A DNA stretch of 58,699 nt, from contig JAGNWT010000015.1 of assembly GCA_017985935.1 (NCBI GenBank), positions 1 to 58,699 on the forward strand, written 5' to 3'. The notes under the pieces were generated by a model. The model was not told the origin of the DNA, made no database searches, and worked only from the letters and a program-made list of their open reading frames with translations. Source of the DNA: Anaerolineales bacterium. Its GTDB lineage: Bacteria; Chloroflexota; Anaerolineae; Anaerolineales; Villigracilaceae. The position numbers and the translations under genes are program-made. Of the stretch, positions 1-8,787 are shown piece by piece. The number at the start of each line of letters is the position of its first letter. Positions within the stretch are counted from its first letter, which is position 1.

Positions 1-1
1 T

Positions 2-274
2 CTCTTCCACGGTTTTCTCGGCGTGATGATCGTGAACACCTTCGTTCCTCATTTGGCTTCCACCATTTTCTTAAGAAGATACTCCCCGGGTCTGGCAAGC
101 GGACTTTTGCTATTAACCCCGATCAATTCCATCATTTTGACTCAATCCATTTTGTCCGGACGCATCACGTTGCCCAACCTTCTTTGGTCTGTGCTCGCGG
201 TCGGCTTGATGCTCATAAGTTTGATTCCTTTGCTATTTAAATTGGGCAGATCGATCTCAAAACAAGTAGAATAA
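2..274 (+). CDS. C-terminal part of a multi-pass membrane protein, HXXEE-like (5' end outside window)
   Basis: The reading frame is open from the window edge and ends at a TAA, so only the last ~90 residues are visible. They show two hydrophobic segments separated by a short loop, and near the start an F-V-P-H-L element followed by L-R-R-Y-S-P-G. That pattern resembles the C-terminal half of HXXEE-domain membrane proteins, a family of unknown function. The diagnostic HXXEE motif itself would lie upstream of the window, so the family call is an inference. The gene ends 39 bases before the ankyrin gene on the same strand, so the two may be co-transcribed. Confidence 0.6.
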   Translation, partial: LFHGFLGVMIVNTFVPHLASTIFLRRYSPGLASGLLLLTPINSIILTQSILSGRITLPNLLWSVLAVGLMLISLIPLLFKLGRSISKQVE

Positions 275-313
275 ACCAGAACTTCCACATTTTTATTATT
301 AGGAGAAAATCAC

Positions 314-712
314 ATGACCGACTCAGGGAAAGAATTTATAAAAGCGGCAAAAAAAGGGGAAATGGAAAAACTCAAGTCCCTTCTCAAGAGCGATAAGTCT
401 TTACTAAACGCCCGCGATACGGATGGGTCCACCGCGCTGCACTGCGCCGCGTGGAAAGGTCTGCTCGAAGTTGTGGAGTATTTGGTAAAAGCCGGCTCAG
501 ATGTGCGCGCGCACAACACCAATGACCATTGGGGAACAACTCCGCTCCACGCCGCCGCCCACGCCAATCAAGCCAAGATCGTCCAACTACTTATCGACGC
601 CGGCGCAGATGTGAATGCAAAAGATATGAACGGAAAAACTCCTCTCTTTCACACCACATTCCACAAGGCTACTGCAGCCGCAAAAGTCCTGACCCAGCAC
701 GGCGCGAAATAA
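314..712 (+). CDS. small ankyrin-repeat protein
   Basis: This 132-residue protein is almost entirely ankyrin repeats. Residues ~36-69 and ~71-104 are full repeats with the T-A/P-L-H-x-A-A signature and the A-G-A/S-D-V turn. Residues ~105-132 form a degenerate C-terminal cap. The first ~33 residues are a charged helix-rich lead-in. There is no signal peptide or membrane segment, so it is probably a cytosolic protein-binding module whose partner is unknown. The start has an AGGAG box about 10 bases upstream. Confidence 0.9.
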   Translation: MTDSGKEFIKAAKKGEMEKLKSLLKSDKSLLNARDTDGSTALHCAAWKGLLEVVEYLVKAGSDVRAHNTNDHWGTTPLHAAAHANQAKIVQLLIDAGADVNAKDMNGKTPLFHTTFHKATAAAKVLTQHGAK

Positions 713-748
713 AACAGGGAGATCCATTGAGCAAATTGGAGATGAAAC

Positions 749-964
749 ATGAAGAACGGGACCTGCGTAAAATGCAATTCATCCAATGTGTATCACAAGG
801 AAAATGAATTAAATACGATCACCCTAAACGGCGCAAAAGTTGGCAGCGAGAGTTTCATCTGCACCGATTGCGGTTACAGCGAAACCTACATCACCGACAA
901 GGCAGCGTTGAAGAAGATCGTTCTGCGTGCTGAGAAATTAGGGGATTGGAAGAAAGCGAATTAG
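749..964 (+). CDS. small zinc-ribbon protein, unknown function
   Basis: This 71-residue protein has a C-x-x-C pair near the N-terminus (C-V-K-C) and a second pair after a ~28-residue spacer (C-T-D-C-G-Y). This is the layout of a single zinc ribbon of the kind annotated as nucleic-acid-binding protein. The tail is Lys-rich. It starts 37 bases after the ankyrin gene with a GGAG box a few bases before ATG, and it is convergent with the PHP gene only 10 bases away, with no obvious terminator between them. The function is not recognisable. Confidence 0.75.
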   Translation: MKNGTCVKCNSSNVYHKENELNTITLNGAKVGSESFICTDCGYSETYITDKAALKKIVLRAEKLGDWKKAN

Positions 965-974
965 ACTAGGCCGC

Positions 975-2033
975 CTACCGGACATAGATCGGATTGCTAT
1001 AGATCCACCCGCGCATTTTGCCCAGATACCGGCGATAAACTTCGATGCGATACACACCCGGCTCGGATGTGATGTGCGTGCAGGAGAGCGCTTTCTGCCA
1101 GGTCTTGATGACAAGGCCATCTTTCAGCAGGCGGATCTCCGCTTCGGAGGGGATGCGCGCCTGCAAAGTGACCCCGTTCTTTGCGGGCAGTTCATCGCCC
1201 ATGATGACCGATCGGTCCAGTCCCTGCCCGGTGAAGGTGAACCCGTTCGTGGGTGCGGGAAGATCATACCCAACGAAGCAGTGACCCTTCTCCAGCGCGG
1301 AATAGATCGCTTTCTTGTCGGCAGTCACATCGCCGCTCAGGTCATCATCCAATATCGCGTGAGTGTTCACTCCGCGGAAGTGGAATTCGTAGGGGTAGAT
1401 CACACGGCTGATGGGTCCCATGCTGAGCTTCAGGGCATGGGCATCTGAGCCGCCGATCGCCACCACCCGCTGACCTTGCGCCAGCAGTTCGTCCCATTTT
1501 GCGATGGTGTTGGGAATGGGCTGATGCGCTACAAAAGAAGGAAAGAACGCATAGAAAGCGCCGTGTAATTTGGTTGGGACGAGGGTCTTGAGTTCGCTGA
1601 GCGCGTTCCAAAGCTCGATGCCGTTGTAATTCCGCACTGACCAATCTTCCCAGGAGATGTCTGTCTCCTTGAAGGCGGGCGCTTCGGGATCGTCGGGGTG
1701 AGCCAGGAAGGCAAGCCCGCCCGCCTCTCTCACTTTATCGATCAGGAATTGCGGGTTTTCGGCGAAGGTGGCCATTTCACGACCGGCGTTAAAGACCAGC
1801 AGGTGATTCTTTTGCGGGTCACGCGCCTGATCGTGTACTTCCTCTGCAATGAGCATCAGTACTTTTTTATTCTTTTCCTTATAGTAGCCTTCAAAACCCT
1901 GCACCAGCACGTTATGGTCGGTCACAATGACCACATTTACCCCGGCTTTAAGGGCGGCGGCGGCAATATCCTTGTGGAGTCCGCTTCCATCGGAGTACCG
2001 GGTATGCATGTGCAAATTAACAACAACTTCCAT
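975..2033 (-). CDS. PHP-domain metal-dependent phosphoesterase
   Basis: The 352-residue product starts with the PHP signature: H8-M-H10 followed by the Y-S-D-G-S-G loop, then T-D39-H40-N. Further metal ligands are visible in A-H-P-D-D at mid-protein and G-G-S-D-A-H-A later on. PHP proteins bind two or three metal ions and hydrolyse phosphoesters; this one resembles stand-alone TrpH/YciV-like members. The last ~90 residues look like a small beta-rich accessory domain. AAAGGATC precedes the ATG. It is divergent from secG, with the start codons 90 bases apart. The substrate cannot be told from sequence. Confidence 0.85.
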   Translation of the reverse strand: MEVVVNLHMHTRYSDGSGLHKDIAAAALKAGVNVVIVTDHNVLVQGFEGYYKEKNKKVLMLIAEEVHDQARDPQKNHLLVFNAGREMATFAENPQFLIDKVREAGGLAFLAHPDDPEAPAFKETDISWEDWSVRNYNGIELWNALSELKTLVPTKLHGAFYAFFPSFVAHQPIPNTIAKWDELLAQGQRVVAIGGSDAHALKLSMGPISRVIYPYEFHFRGVNTHAILDDDLSGDVTADKKAIYSALEKGHCFVGYDLPAPTNGFTFTGQGLDRSVIMGDELPAKNGVTLQARIPSEAEIRLLKDGLVIKTWQKALSCTHITSEPGVYRIEVYRRYLGKMRGWIYSNPIYVR

Positions 2034-2062
2034 GATCGATCCTTTATCCTTTTCCCTGCCGT

Positions 2063-2092
2063 TTGACGATTCGCTTTGTAAACAGGTATAAT
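2063..2092 (+). promoter_or_regulatory. sigma-70-type promoter for secG
   Basis: TTGACG at 2063-2068 and TATAAT at 2087-2092 are separated by 18 bases, which is a close match to the housekeeping consensus. The predicted transcript starts near 2099 and gives a ~24-base leader before the secG start at 2123. Confidence 0.7.
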
Positions 2093-2122
2093 CTGCGCTC
2101 TAATTCCAAGGAGGCACATTGT

Positions 2123-2344
2123 ATGGCTAGTTTTCTGAATATTGCATTGATTATAACCTCAGTGGGTTTGATCGCCGGCGTTATCCTGCAAAGCAAGGGC
2201 GCAGGATTGGGCGGTTTGACCGGCGCGGACACGGGCGGCGTTTTCACAGCCCGCCGCGGCATTGAGCGCATCCTGTTTTGGGTAACGATCGTTTTAGCCG
2301 TGATCTTTTTCGGTCTCGTTATCGCTGTCATCATCGTCGGCTAG
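2123..2344 (+). CDS. secG: preprotein translocase subunit SecG
   Basis: A 73-residue, two-helix membrane protein. The first helix is followed by the conserved Q-S-K-G-A-G-L-G segment and a Gly-rich cytoplasmic loop, with the second helix at the C-terminus. SecG associates with SecYE and assists protein export. An in-frame extension back to 2063 exists, but it would run through the promoter. The AAGGAGG box at 2108-2114 sits correctly for ATG 2123, so that start is chosen. It leads a same-strand group with the binding protein, peptidase and DUF1385 genes. Confidence 0.92.
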   Translation: MASFLNIALIITSVGLIAGVILQSKGAGLGGLTGADTGGVFTARRGIERILFWVTIVLAVIFFGLVIAVIIVG

Positions 2345-2357
2345 AAGTTACACACCT

Positions 2358-2432
2358 ATGAAGGGCCGCTGGTCCATTGCCCTCTATAAGCGGGCTGGCG
2401 GCGGCTTTTCTTTTTTCCCCTACAAACTATGA
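2358..2432 (+). other. possible 24-codon leader ORF overlapping the binding-protein start
   Basis: ATG at 2358 opens a 24-codon frame (begins M-K-G-R-W-S, ends P-Y-K-L) whose TGA at 2430-2432 overlaps the ATG of the next gene as ATGA. The next gene has no convincing Shine-Dalgarno of its own. This would fit translational coupling. The leader ORF also lacks a strong ribosome-binding site and its composition is not decisive, so this is only a candidate. Confidence 0.3.
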
Positions 2433-4123
2433 AAAGATTACGCTGGCAGATTTTGGTTGTAGCGGTCACGGTCGTGATCGTGGCTTTGCTGTTGCTTAGC
2501 CAGCAGCCTGTAAGCATTCCCATCCTGCCCGAAGCCGCGCCCGGTGGAATTTATACCGAAGCCCTCGTTGGCTCGATGGGACGGCTCAACCCCATGCTCG
2601 ACTGGAACAACTCCGCCGACCGCGATGTGAACCGCCTGCTCTTCAGCGGGTTGATTCGATTCGACTCGCACGGCTTGCCCCAGCCCGACCTGGCAGAATC
2701 GTGGGGCACTTCGCCCGATGGCACGCTCTACAACTTCACAATCCGTTCGAACGCGGTCTGGCACGACGGGCAGCCTGTTTCGAGCGACGATGTCATCTTC
2801 ACGATCGAGATGATCAAAAGCAGCGGTTCGCTCTTCCCGCAGGATATCAAAGACCTGTGGTCGCAGATCGAGGTCAAGCAATTCCCTGATGGCAAGACCT
2901 TCCAATTCAAATTGCCTGAGCCGTTCGCCCCATTCTTAGATTACGTCACCTTCGGCGTGCTGCCCAAGCACCTGCTTGAGTCCGTTCCCGCCGATCAGTT
3001 GGCCAATGCCGAGTTCAACCTGCAGCCTGTCGGTTCGGGACCGTACAAGTTCGACCGCCTGCTGACCAGCGGCGGGCAGATCTCTGGCGTGGTCTTGAAT
3101 GTCAATGAAGATTACTACCTCCCTGCCCCTTTCATTGAGCAGGTTGTCTTCCGTTACTATCCCAATTCCGCCGCCGCATTCGACGCCTATCAACAAGGCG
3201 AGGTGCTCGGCGTGAGTCAGATCACCAACGATGTGCTGCAACAGGCCTTGGCCGAACCGACCCTTTCGGTGTACACCAGCCGTCTGCCGCAGATGGGATT
3301 GGTCTTCCTCAACCTCAACAACCCCAGCGTGGCATTCCTGCAAAGCGACAAAGTGCGCCGGGCTTTGATGTTGGGTATTAACCGCAACAACATCGTTTCT
3401 CACATTCTGCAGGGACAAGCCATCGTGGCCGATGGACCGATCCTGCCGGGCTCATGGGCTTACTACGATGAGATGGAAAAATTCCCCTACGACCCGGATG
3501 CCGCGGCCGCATTGCTCAAAGAGGATGGGTACGTTGTCCCGGCGGGCGGTGGAGAAGTGCGCGCCAAAGACGGTCAGCCCTTAAGCTTCACAATGGCTCA
3601 CCCCGATGACAGCATCCACACTCAGATCGCTCAAGCCATTCAAGCCGATTGGGCTTTGATCGGCGTAAATATCGACCTGCAGCCAGTGCCCTACGACTCG
3701 TTGATCAACGACTTCCTCTCCACACGTAACTATCAAGCCGCACTGGCAGACTTGAACACCGCACGCACCCCAGACCCGGACCCATACCTCTTCTGGCACC
3801 AATCTGAAGCCACCGGCGGACAGAACTACTCGCAATGGGACAACCGCACCGCGAGCGAATTCCTCGAGACCGCGCGCACCGCAGCGGACTTTGATTCGCG
3901 CGCACGGCTGTACCGCAACTTCCAGGTGGTGTTCGCCAAGGACATGCCCTCCCTGCCTTTGTATTACCCGGTCTATTCCTACGGCGTGGATACGCAGGTG
4001 CAGGGTGTGCAAGTAGCGCCGATGTACGACATCAGCGACCGCCTGGCTCTCATCTCTGAATGGTTCCTGGTCACGCGCCGCACATTGGAGCAAACTCCCG
4101 TGCCGGCCACCACAGCACCCTAA
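2429..4123 (+). CDS. peptide/nickel-type ABC transporter substrate-binding protein (SBP_bac_5)
   Basis: The 564-residue product has an N-terminal hydrophobic segment (residues ~5-24) with no lipobox Cys, so it is probably membrane-anchored or signal-peptide-processed. The mature part is a family 5 binding protein: a L-N-P-M-L-D-W start, the A-E-S-W-G-x-S-P-D-G element near residue 92, the R-S-N-A-V-W-H-D-G-Q-P-V-S-S-D-D-V stretch, and the closing Y-P-V-Y element near the C-terminus. These proteins deliver oligopeptides or similar ligands to Opp/Dpp permeases. No permease or ATPase gene is adjacent; an M20 peptidase follows 30 bases downstream, which suggests peptide use. Confidence 0.9.
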   Translation: MKRLRWQILVVAVTVVIVALLLLSQQPVSIPILPEAAPGGIYTEALVGSMGRLNPMLDWNNSADRDVNRLLFSGLIRFDSHGLPQPDLAESWGTSPDGTLYNFTIRSNAVWHDGQPVSSDDVIFTIEMIKSSGSLFPQDIKDLWSQIEVKQFPDGKTFQFKLPEPFAPFLDYVTFGVLPKHLLESVPADQLANAEFNLQPVGSGPYKFDRLLTSGGQISGVVLNVNEDYYLPAPFIEQVVFRYYPNSAAAFDAYQQGEVLGVSQITNDVLQQALAEPTLSVYTSRLPQMGLVFLNLNNPSVAFLQSDKVRRALMLGINRNNIVSHILQGQAIVADGPILPGSWAYYDEMEKFPYDPDAAAALLKEDGYVVPAGGGEVRAKDGQPLSFTMAHPDDSIHTQIAQAIQADWALIGVNIDLQPVPYDSLINDFLSTRNYQAALADLNTARTPDPDPYLFWHQSEATGGQNYSQWDNRTASEFLETARTAADFDSRARLYRNFQVVFAKDMPSLPLYYPVYSYGVDTQVQGVQVAPMYDISDRLALISEWFLVTRRTLEQTPVPATTAP

Positions 4124-4153
4124 CCAAGAAAATTATTTGAAGGAGTATTCATC

Positions 4154-5524
4154 GTGTCTGATGCAGCAAAAGCCATTGAATACGCTCACGCGAACCGCGA
4201 GCGATTCACAAAGGAACTTTCTGAGTTCATCAAGATCGAGTCCATTTCCACCGACGACGCGCACAAAGCACAGGTGCAAAAGGCCGCAGAATGGGCCGCC
4301 GATCATCTGCGCGGCATTGGCATTGAAAATGTCAACATCATGCCGACAGGCGGGCATCCCGTCGTCTATGGCGATTGGATCAAGAAACCCGGCGCACCGA
4401 CCGTCTTGATCTACGGACATTACGACGTCCAGCCGATCGACCCAATCGAGTTGTGGGAAACCTCCCCCTTCGACGCGGTGGTGAAAGGTGATTATCTTTT
4501 TGCGCGCGGCTCTTCAGACATGAAGGGACAGGTGATGGCAACTTTGAACGCCGTCGAGTCGATCATGAAGACCGGCGACTTCCCTGTCAATTTGAAGTTC
4601 ATGCTCGAAGGCGAGGAAGAGATCGGCTCCATGAACATGGGCAACTTCCTACCGAAGCACAAGGACTTGTTCAAAGCAGATTTTTGTCTCAACCCCGACG
4701 CGGGCGCGATCTCACCCGAAGAACCCACCATCACCTTCGGCTTGCGCGGACTGGCTTATTTTGAATTGCATGTGTACGGACCGCCGCGCGACCTGCACTC
4801 CGGTCTCTTTGGCGGCACGGTCCACAACCCGGCACAAGCCCTCGCGGAGTTGATCGCGGGCATGCATGATGCCAACGGCACAGTGACCCTGCCCGGCTTC
4901 TACGACTCCGTGCGCGTTGTCACCGATCAGGAACGTGAAGAGACCGCAAAACTTCCCACCACCCCTGAAAGCTACCTAAAGCAAACGGGCGTCCCCGCTT
5001 TATGGGGCGAGAAGGAATACACCCCTGCCCTCCGCACCGGCGCGCGCCCCACGCTTGAGATCAACGGTCTGCTCTCTGGTTGGACAGGCCCCGGCTCAAA
5101 AACCGTCCTGCCCGCCAAGGCAATGGCCAAGATCTCCTGCCGTCTCGTGCCCGATCAAGATCCCGACGAAGTGTACAAGCAGTTGGTGAAGCACCTCGAG
5201 CTCAATGCGCCCAAGACCATCACCTGGGAAGTGAAGCGCCTGCACGACAGCCCGTGGGCGATCACCGATGTCAACACCGGCGGCGTGCGCGCGCTCGCAT
5301 CCGCGATGGAAACTGTCTGGGGACGACAGCCCCTCTTCCGCCGTGAAGGCGGCTCGATCGGCGTGGTCGCCATGCTCCAAAATATCTGCGGCGTGGAGTC
5401 TGGTCTGTGCGGCGGCGGTCTGCCCGATGACAACGTCCACTCGCCAAACGAACGCATGCACCTGCCCACCTGGCACAAGAACATGGATTCCTTCATCCAT
5501 TTCTTTTTCAACTTTGCAAAATAA
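4154..5524 (+). CDS. M20 family dipeptidase
   Basis: 456 residues starting at GTG 4154, with AAGGAG placed upstream. Metal-site motifs of M20 peptidases are in order: Y-G-H-Y-D-V-Q-P (~residues 95-102), G-S-S-D-M-K-G-Q, then the catalytic E-G-E-E-E-I-G-S. A dimerisation (lid) domain is inserted before the C-terminal H-S-P-N-E-R segment. The length and lid match the CNDP/carnosinase-like dipeptidase group. It is predicted to be cytosolic and to hydrolyse dipeptides imported by a transporter such as the one its upstream neighbour would serve. Specificity is inferred from family only. Confidence 0.9.
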   Translation: MSDAAKAIEYAHANRERFTKELSEFIKIESISTDDAHKAQVQKAAEWAADHLRGIGIENVNIMPTGGHPVVYGDWIKKPGAPTVLIYGHYDVQPIDPIELWETSPFDAVVKGDYLFARGSSDMKGQVMATLNAVESIMKTGDFPVNLKFMLEGEEEIGSMNMGNFLPKHKDLFKADFCLNPDAGAISPEEPTITFGLRGLAYFELHVYGPPRDLHSGLFGGTVHNPAQALAELIAGMHDANGTVTLPGFYDSVRVVTDQEREETAKLPTTPESYLKQTGVPALWGEKEYTPALRTGARPTLEINGLLSGWTGPGSKTVLPAKAMAKISCRLVPDQDPDEVYKQLVKHLELNAPKTITWEVKRLHDSPWAITDVNTGGVRALASAMETVWGRQPLFRREGGSIGVVAMLQNICGVESGLCGGGLPDDNVHSPNERMHLPTWHKNMDSFIHFFFNFAK

Positions 5525-5569
5525 TCAGCCTAAGACCCGAAGAGTCTTTATTAAAGGAATTATAGGTAC

Positions 5570-6451
5570 ATGGAAGACAGAATAATCACCTACGGCGGAC
5601 AGGCAGTGATCGAAGGCGTGATGATGCGCGGGCAAAAGGCTTACGCCGTAGCCATGCGCGCGCCTGATGGCAACATCGCCATCCACACCGAAAAGCTTGC
5701 CAATGTTTATCGCTCGGGCATCACCAAGATCCCCTTCCTGCGAGGCTCGATCCTTTTATGGGACGCGCTCGGCTTGGGCATGAAAGCCCTCACCCTCTCG
5801 GCGAACACTCAAACCGGCGAGGATGAAAAACTGGAAGGACCCGCTCTTTATTTAACGTTGGGCTTGTCACTCACCATCGGCATTGGACTCTTCTTTTTGC
5901 TTCCCGCTGGTCTCGGCGGACTCGCCGAGCATTACCTCGGTTGGAGTCCCTGGCTCAATAACCTTGTTGAAGGCGTTCTGCGCCTCGTCTTCCTGATCGG
6001 CTATATCTGGGCGATCAGCTTCATGCCCGACGTGAAGCGGCTCTTCATGTATCACGGAGCCGAACACAAGACCATCAATGCCTACGAAGACGGCGCGGAA
6101 TTAACACCCGAGATCGTGGCGAAATATCCGATCGAGCACGCCCGCTGCGGCACCGCCTTCCTGCTGACTCTTGTACTCCTGTCCATTTTGATCTTCACCG
6201 CCCTGGGTCCCATGCCCATGATCTGGCGGTTGGCAACGCGTGTCCTGTTCATTCCCATCCTGGCTGGCATTGCCATCGAATACATCCGCTGGACAGCCAA
6301 TCACCTGGACAATCCGCTGGTGCAATTGATGATCAAGCCCAATTTGGCTTTACAACACCTGACCACCCGCACCCCCGACCACGCCATGTTGGAAGTGGCG
6401 ATCGCTTCCTTCCAGAACATGCGCAAAGCGGAACAGGAATTCTCTGCCTAA
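5570..6451 (+). CDS. DUF1385 (YqhQ-like) membrane protein
   Basis: 293 residues beginning with the hallmark Y-G-G-Q-A-V-I-E-G-V-M-M-R-G element, then several membrane helices (roughly residues 80-105, 120-150, 195-225) and the conserved M-Y-H-G-A-E-H-K-T-I-N-A-Y-E segment after the second. This defines the DUF1385 family, whose biochemical role is unknown. It starts 45 bases after the dipeptidase and ends just before a strong terminator, so it is the last gene of the secG-side group. Confidence 0.9.
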   Translation: MEDRIITYGGQAVIEGVMMRGQKAYAVAMRAPDGNIAIHTEKLANVYRSGITKIPFLRGSILLWDALGLGMKALTLSANTQTGEDEKLEGPALYLTLGLSLTIGIGLFFLLPAGLGGLAEHYLGWSPWLNNLVEGVLRLVFLIGYIWAISFMPDVKRLFMYHGAEHKTINAYEDGAELTPEIVAKYPIEHARCGTAFLLTLVLLSILIFTALGPMPMIWRLATRVLFIPILAGIAIEYIRWTANHLDNPLVQLMIKPNLALQHLTTRTPDHAMLEVAIASFQNMRKAEQEFSA

Positions 6452-6470
6452 CAAAGCTGCTTAAACGAAA

Positions 6471-6503
6471 CGGCTCGCCATTGAAGTGGCGAGCCGTTTT
6501 TTT
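6471..6503. terminator. bidirectional rho-independent terminator
   Basis: A perfect 10-bp stem (CGGCTCGCCA paired with TGGCGAGCCG) with a 6-base loop is followed on the plus strand by seven T. It lies between the convergent DUF1385 and GH25 genes. The minus-strand side has a weaker T tract, so its main direction is plus. Confidence 0.85.
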
Positions 6504-6515
6504 ATTTGGGTTGGG

Positions 6516-8690
6516 TTATTTCTTAACCAGCAGACCAAGGTGATTGGCCACCGCGCGTTCCTTGCCGGGCACATTCATATCGATCGGTTGATTCAAGATA
6601 CGAGGCTTGCCATCGACGCCTTTGATGACCATGGTCGAAGAACCACCGCCATCCATGTTGACGCCCATGTAAACGCCATAGGAGATCAGCAATTCAGCCA
6701 GTTCAGGGAAGGTAACACCTTCACTGTAATCGGGCTGCCGCCCGTCAATGACCATCAAGATCAACCAGCGCCCATTTCGATTCAAACCGATCGCTGTACG
6801 CGGATTGGGAATGGTCGCCGCCAGATTCTTCACCACCTTCCCCTTGTCCACCACCAGCCGGTCACCAGCGATGGCGTTGAAAGGTACAGGCTGCGGCACA
6901 TTGATCGAGACCTGATTACGCGAGCTGATGTACACCACCGGGTAGACCGTCTTCTTGGGAGAATAGACTTTCCCTCTTGAGGCGGCGTATCCATCCACAA
7001 CGACCGGGTCACCGCCGCCGGGGCAGAGAACTCCGGGGTTGTAGGATGAATCAAGGTAGCTGTAACCGTTCCCATTGATGGCAAAAGACAAACCAAACTC
7101 TTCAAGGAATTTTGAAGTGATGCGCGTGCACAGGAGTCCCTGCGGATGCGTGGAAGGCGTGACGAGGAACTCCAACCCCACGGTCTTCAGATCAACCGCC
7201 ATGACATGCATTTTGTTCTTGCGCGGGGTGGTCAGATTCTTTTGGAGATAGGTCACTCCGGGCAATAGATTCTGGCGGATCGAAGCGGGGCGAGTATCGC
7301 TCAAGAAGACGAGACTCTTCTTTTCGCACCAGCCTGTCAGCCCATCCACCCGGCGGATCTGCACCCAACTGACACTTGTTGTGTCATCGAGAATGGGCAG
7401 GGTGTCATCCTGCAAGACCGTTCCGATCAGCTTACCGTTCAGCCCCGGCGTTTCACGTACCGAAAGTGACGGCACGCCCACCCGGTACCATTTCTTATCT
7501 TCATCGGTCGGAACAGGCGTCGTGTTGGATGGATTTTCGGGAGGCAATTGATCGGTGGCGATGAGATGCGCCGCCTGACTCCAGCCGATCAGGCTGCCAT
7601 CTGCCCGGCTGACCTTCAGCCAGGTGCGGTCTGAGTTTGCCTCTACTTCTGTCACAACCTCGCCAAAAAAGAACTGCCCTAATGCCGGGTTGGTTGAATT
7701 GGGCGCATCAAGCGCAGGCAGGAAGGTGGAGGTAACCCGGTAACGCTGAGGTTCAGCAGTATCGGTGGTGCTCTTCAAATAAACGGCATAGCTCCAACCC
7801 TTCAGGCTGTTATCCGCATTGCGGATGCGAAGCCAGGAACGGTCGGAATTCGCGCCGATCTCTTCCACGATCTCGTTCAAGGCCAGCAAGCCAATGGAGT
7901 TGTAAGTGGTGCCGGGTCCCTCGCGGACTTTCAGGGAGGGAGATGCGGTCACCTTGTAAAACTTGCCGGTGGGTGTGCCTTCATCTGGATTCGGGTCCGG
8001 GTCTGGATCGGGGTCAGGATTCGGGTTATCGGTCAGTTTGAAGCGCGCCTTGAAGGCCTCCAGTTCGCCGTTGAAATAGTTCAGGTCGATCCCATTGCTC
8101 TCCACGCCGTATAACTTTCCATCGCCGGTTTCGGTGTACTGCCAGAACAACCACTCAGGCTTTGCCCAGGGTTTGGGAACGAGCGGCTCGGTGGCGCCGT
8201 AGTTGGCGATCCACAACGGATATTGATGGAAGTATTCGAGGTTGGCTGCCTGGGTGGTGGCGTTGGGAGCATTGTCTCGCCAATAATAATAGCCGGTGTA
8301 AATGGCGATCTCTTTGCCATTGATAAGGGTCTTCAGGTGCTCGAGGAAGTTGTACCATTGCTTCCATCCTTTATAAGCGCCGTTATAGGTCTCTTCAAAA
8401 TCGGCGAAGAGAGGCAGCTCGCCGAAGTCACCTTCGAACTGCTGCACCCAAAGTTCCGCCTGTTTTTTGGGGTCCACGCGGCTGTCGTAGAACCAGTAAG
8501 AGCCGCGCGGCAATCCCACTTTTTTGGCTTCACGCCAGTTGGCTTTGAAATCTGAGTCCACCCATAGATTTTGTCCGGCGCGGATGATGACATAGCCGGC
8601 AGACAATTTCATTTTTGCAAAATCGATGCCTTGCGGGGTTTCGGGGTCGTCCTGGTAAAAACTAACATCGGGTCCGATGACGTTCGCCAT
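6516..8690 (-). CDS. GH25 lysozyme-like / triple SH3b / NAGPA (DUF2233) fusion protein
   Basis: 724 residues in three blocks. Residues ~1-215 are a GH25 muramidase-like domain, with the D-x-E catalytic pair at D97/E99 and a terminal N-G-I-D-L-N-Y-F element. A Pro-Asp repeat linker follows. Residues ~240-475 hold three SH3b-like repeats (each with V-R-E-x-P-G or a related W-x-x-V/I pattern). Residues ~490-724 are a phosphodiester glycosidase (NAGPA-type) domain with P-R-T-A-I-G-L-N, V-I-D-G-R-Q-P-x-Y-S-E-G-V-T and N-M-D-G-G-G-S-S-T-M-V. Together these suggest cell-wall glycan binding and cleavage. No signal peptide or membrane helix is visible at the N-terminus, which is odd for such a protein. 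It has its own promoter. Confidence 0.9.
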   Translation of the reverse strand: MANVIGPDVSFYQDDPETPQGIDFAKMKLSAGYVIIRAGQNLWVDSDFKANWREAKKVGLPRGSYWFYDSRVDPKKQAELWVQQFEGDFGELPLFADFEETYNGAYKGWKQWYNFLEHLKTLINGKEIAIYTGYYYWRDNAPNATTQAANLEYFHQYPLWIANYGATEPLVPKPWAKPEWLFWQYTETGDGKLYGVESNGIDLNYFNGELEAFKARFKLTDNPNPDPDPDPDPNPDEGTPTGKFYKVTASPSLKVREGPGTTYNSIGLLALNEIVEEIGANSDRSWLRIRNADNSLKGWSYAVYLKSTTDTAEPQRYRVTSTFLPALDAPNSTNPALGQFFFGEVVTEVEANSDRTWLKVSRADGSLIGWSQAAHLIATDQLPPENPSNTTPVPTDEDKKWYRVGVPSLSVRETPGLNGKLIGTVLQDDTLPILDDTTSVSWVQIRRVDGLTGWCEKKSLVFLSDTRPASIRQNLLPGVTYLQKNLTTPRKNKMHVMAVDLKTVGLEFLVTPSTHPQGLLCTRITSKFLEEFGLSFAINGNGYSYLDSSYNPGVLCPGGGDPVVVDGYAASRGKVYSPKKTVYPVVYISSRNQVSINVPQPVPFNAIAGDRLVVDKGKVVKNLAATIPNPRTAIGLNRNGRWLILMVIDGRQPDYSEGVTFPELAELLISYGVYMGVNMDGGGSSTMVIKGVDGKPRILNQPIDMNVPGKERAVANHLGLLVKK

Positions 8691-8755
8691 ATTACTCTCC
8701 TTATATGCCAGCGCTTAAAACGCTGAGCTTATCCGTACTGCATGATGTGTTTTGG

Positions 8756-8784
8756 ATTATACCAAACCGAAAAACACGAGCCAA
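8756..8784 (-). promoter_or_regulatory. promoter for the GH25-SH3-NAGPA gene
   Basis: On the minus strand TTGGCT (8784-8779) and TATAAT (8761-8756) are 17 bases apart, and the -10 is extended by TGG. The transcript would have a ~60-base leader containing a small hairpin (arms CAGCG/CGCTG near 8710-8725) and a GGAG box before the start codon. Confidence 0.65.
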
Positions 8785-8787
8785 AAT

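Noticed and set aside
965..974. Terminator between zinc ribbon and PHP genes
   Set aside because: Only 10 bases, no inverted repeat visible.
2936..4093. Two minus-strand open frames of 160-170 codons
   Set aside because: They overlap the substrate-binding protein gene over their full length and have no coding features.
5570..6451. Possible transport role for DUF1385
   Set aside because: Membrane helices alone do not support a transporter; the family function is unknown.
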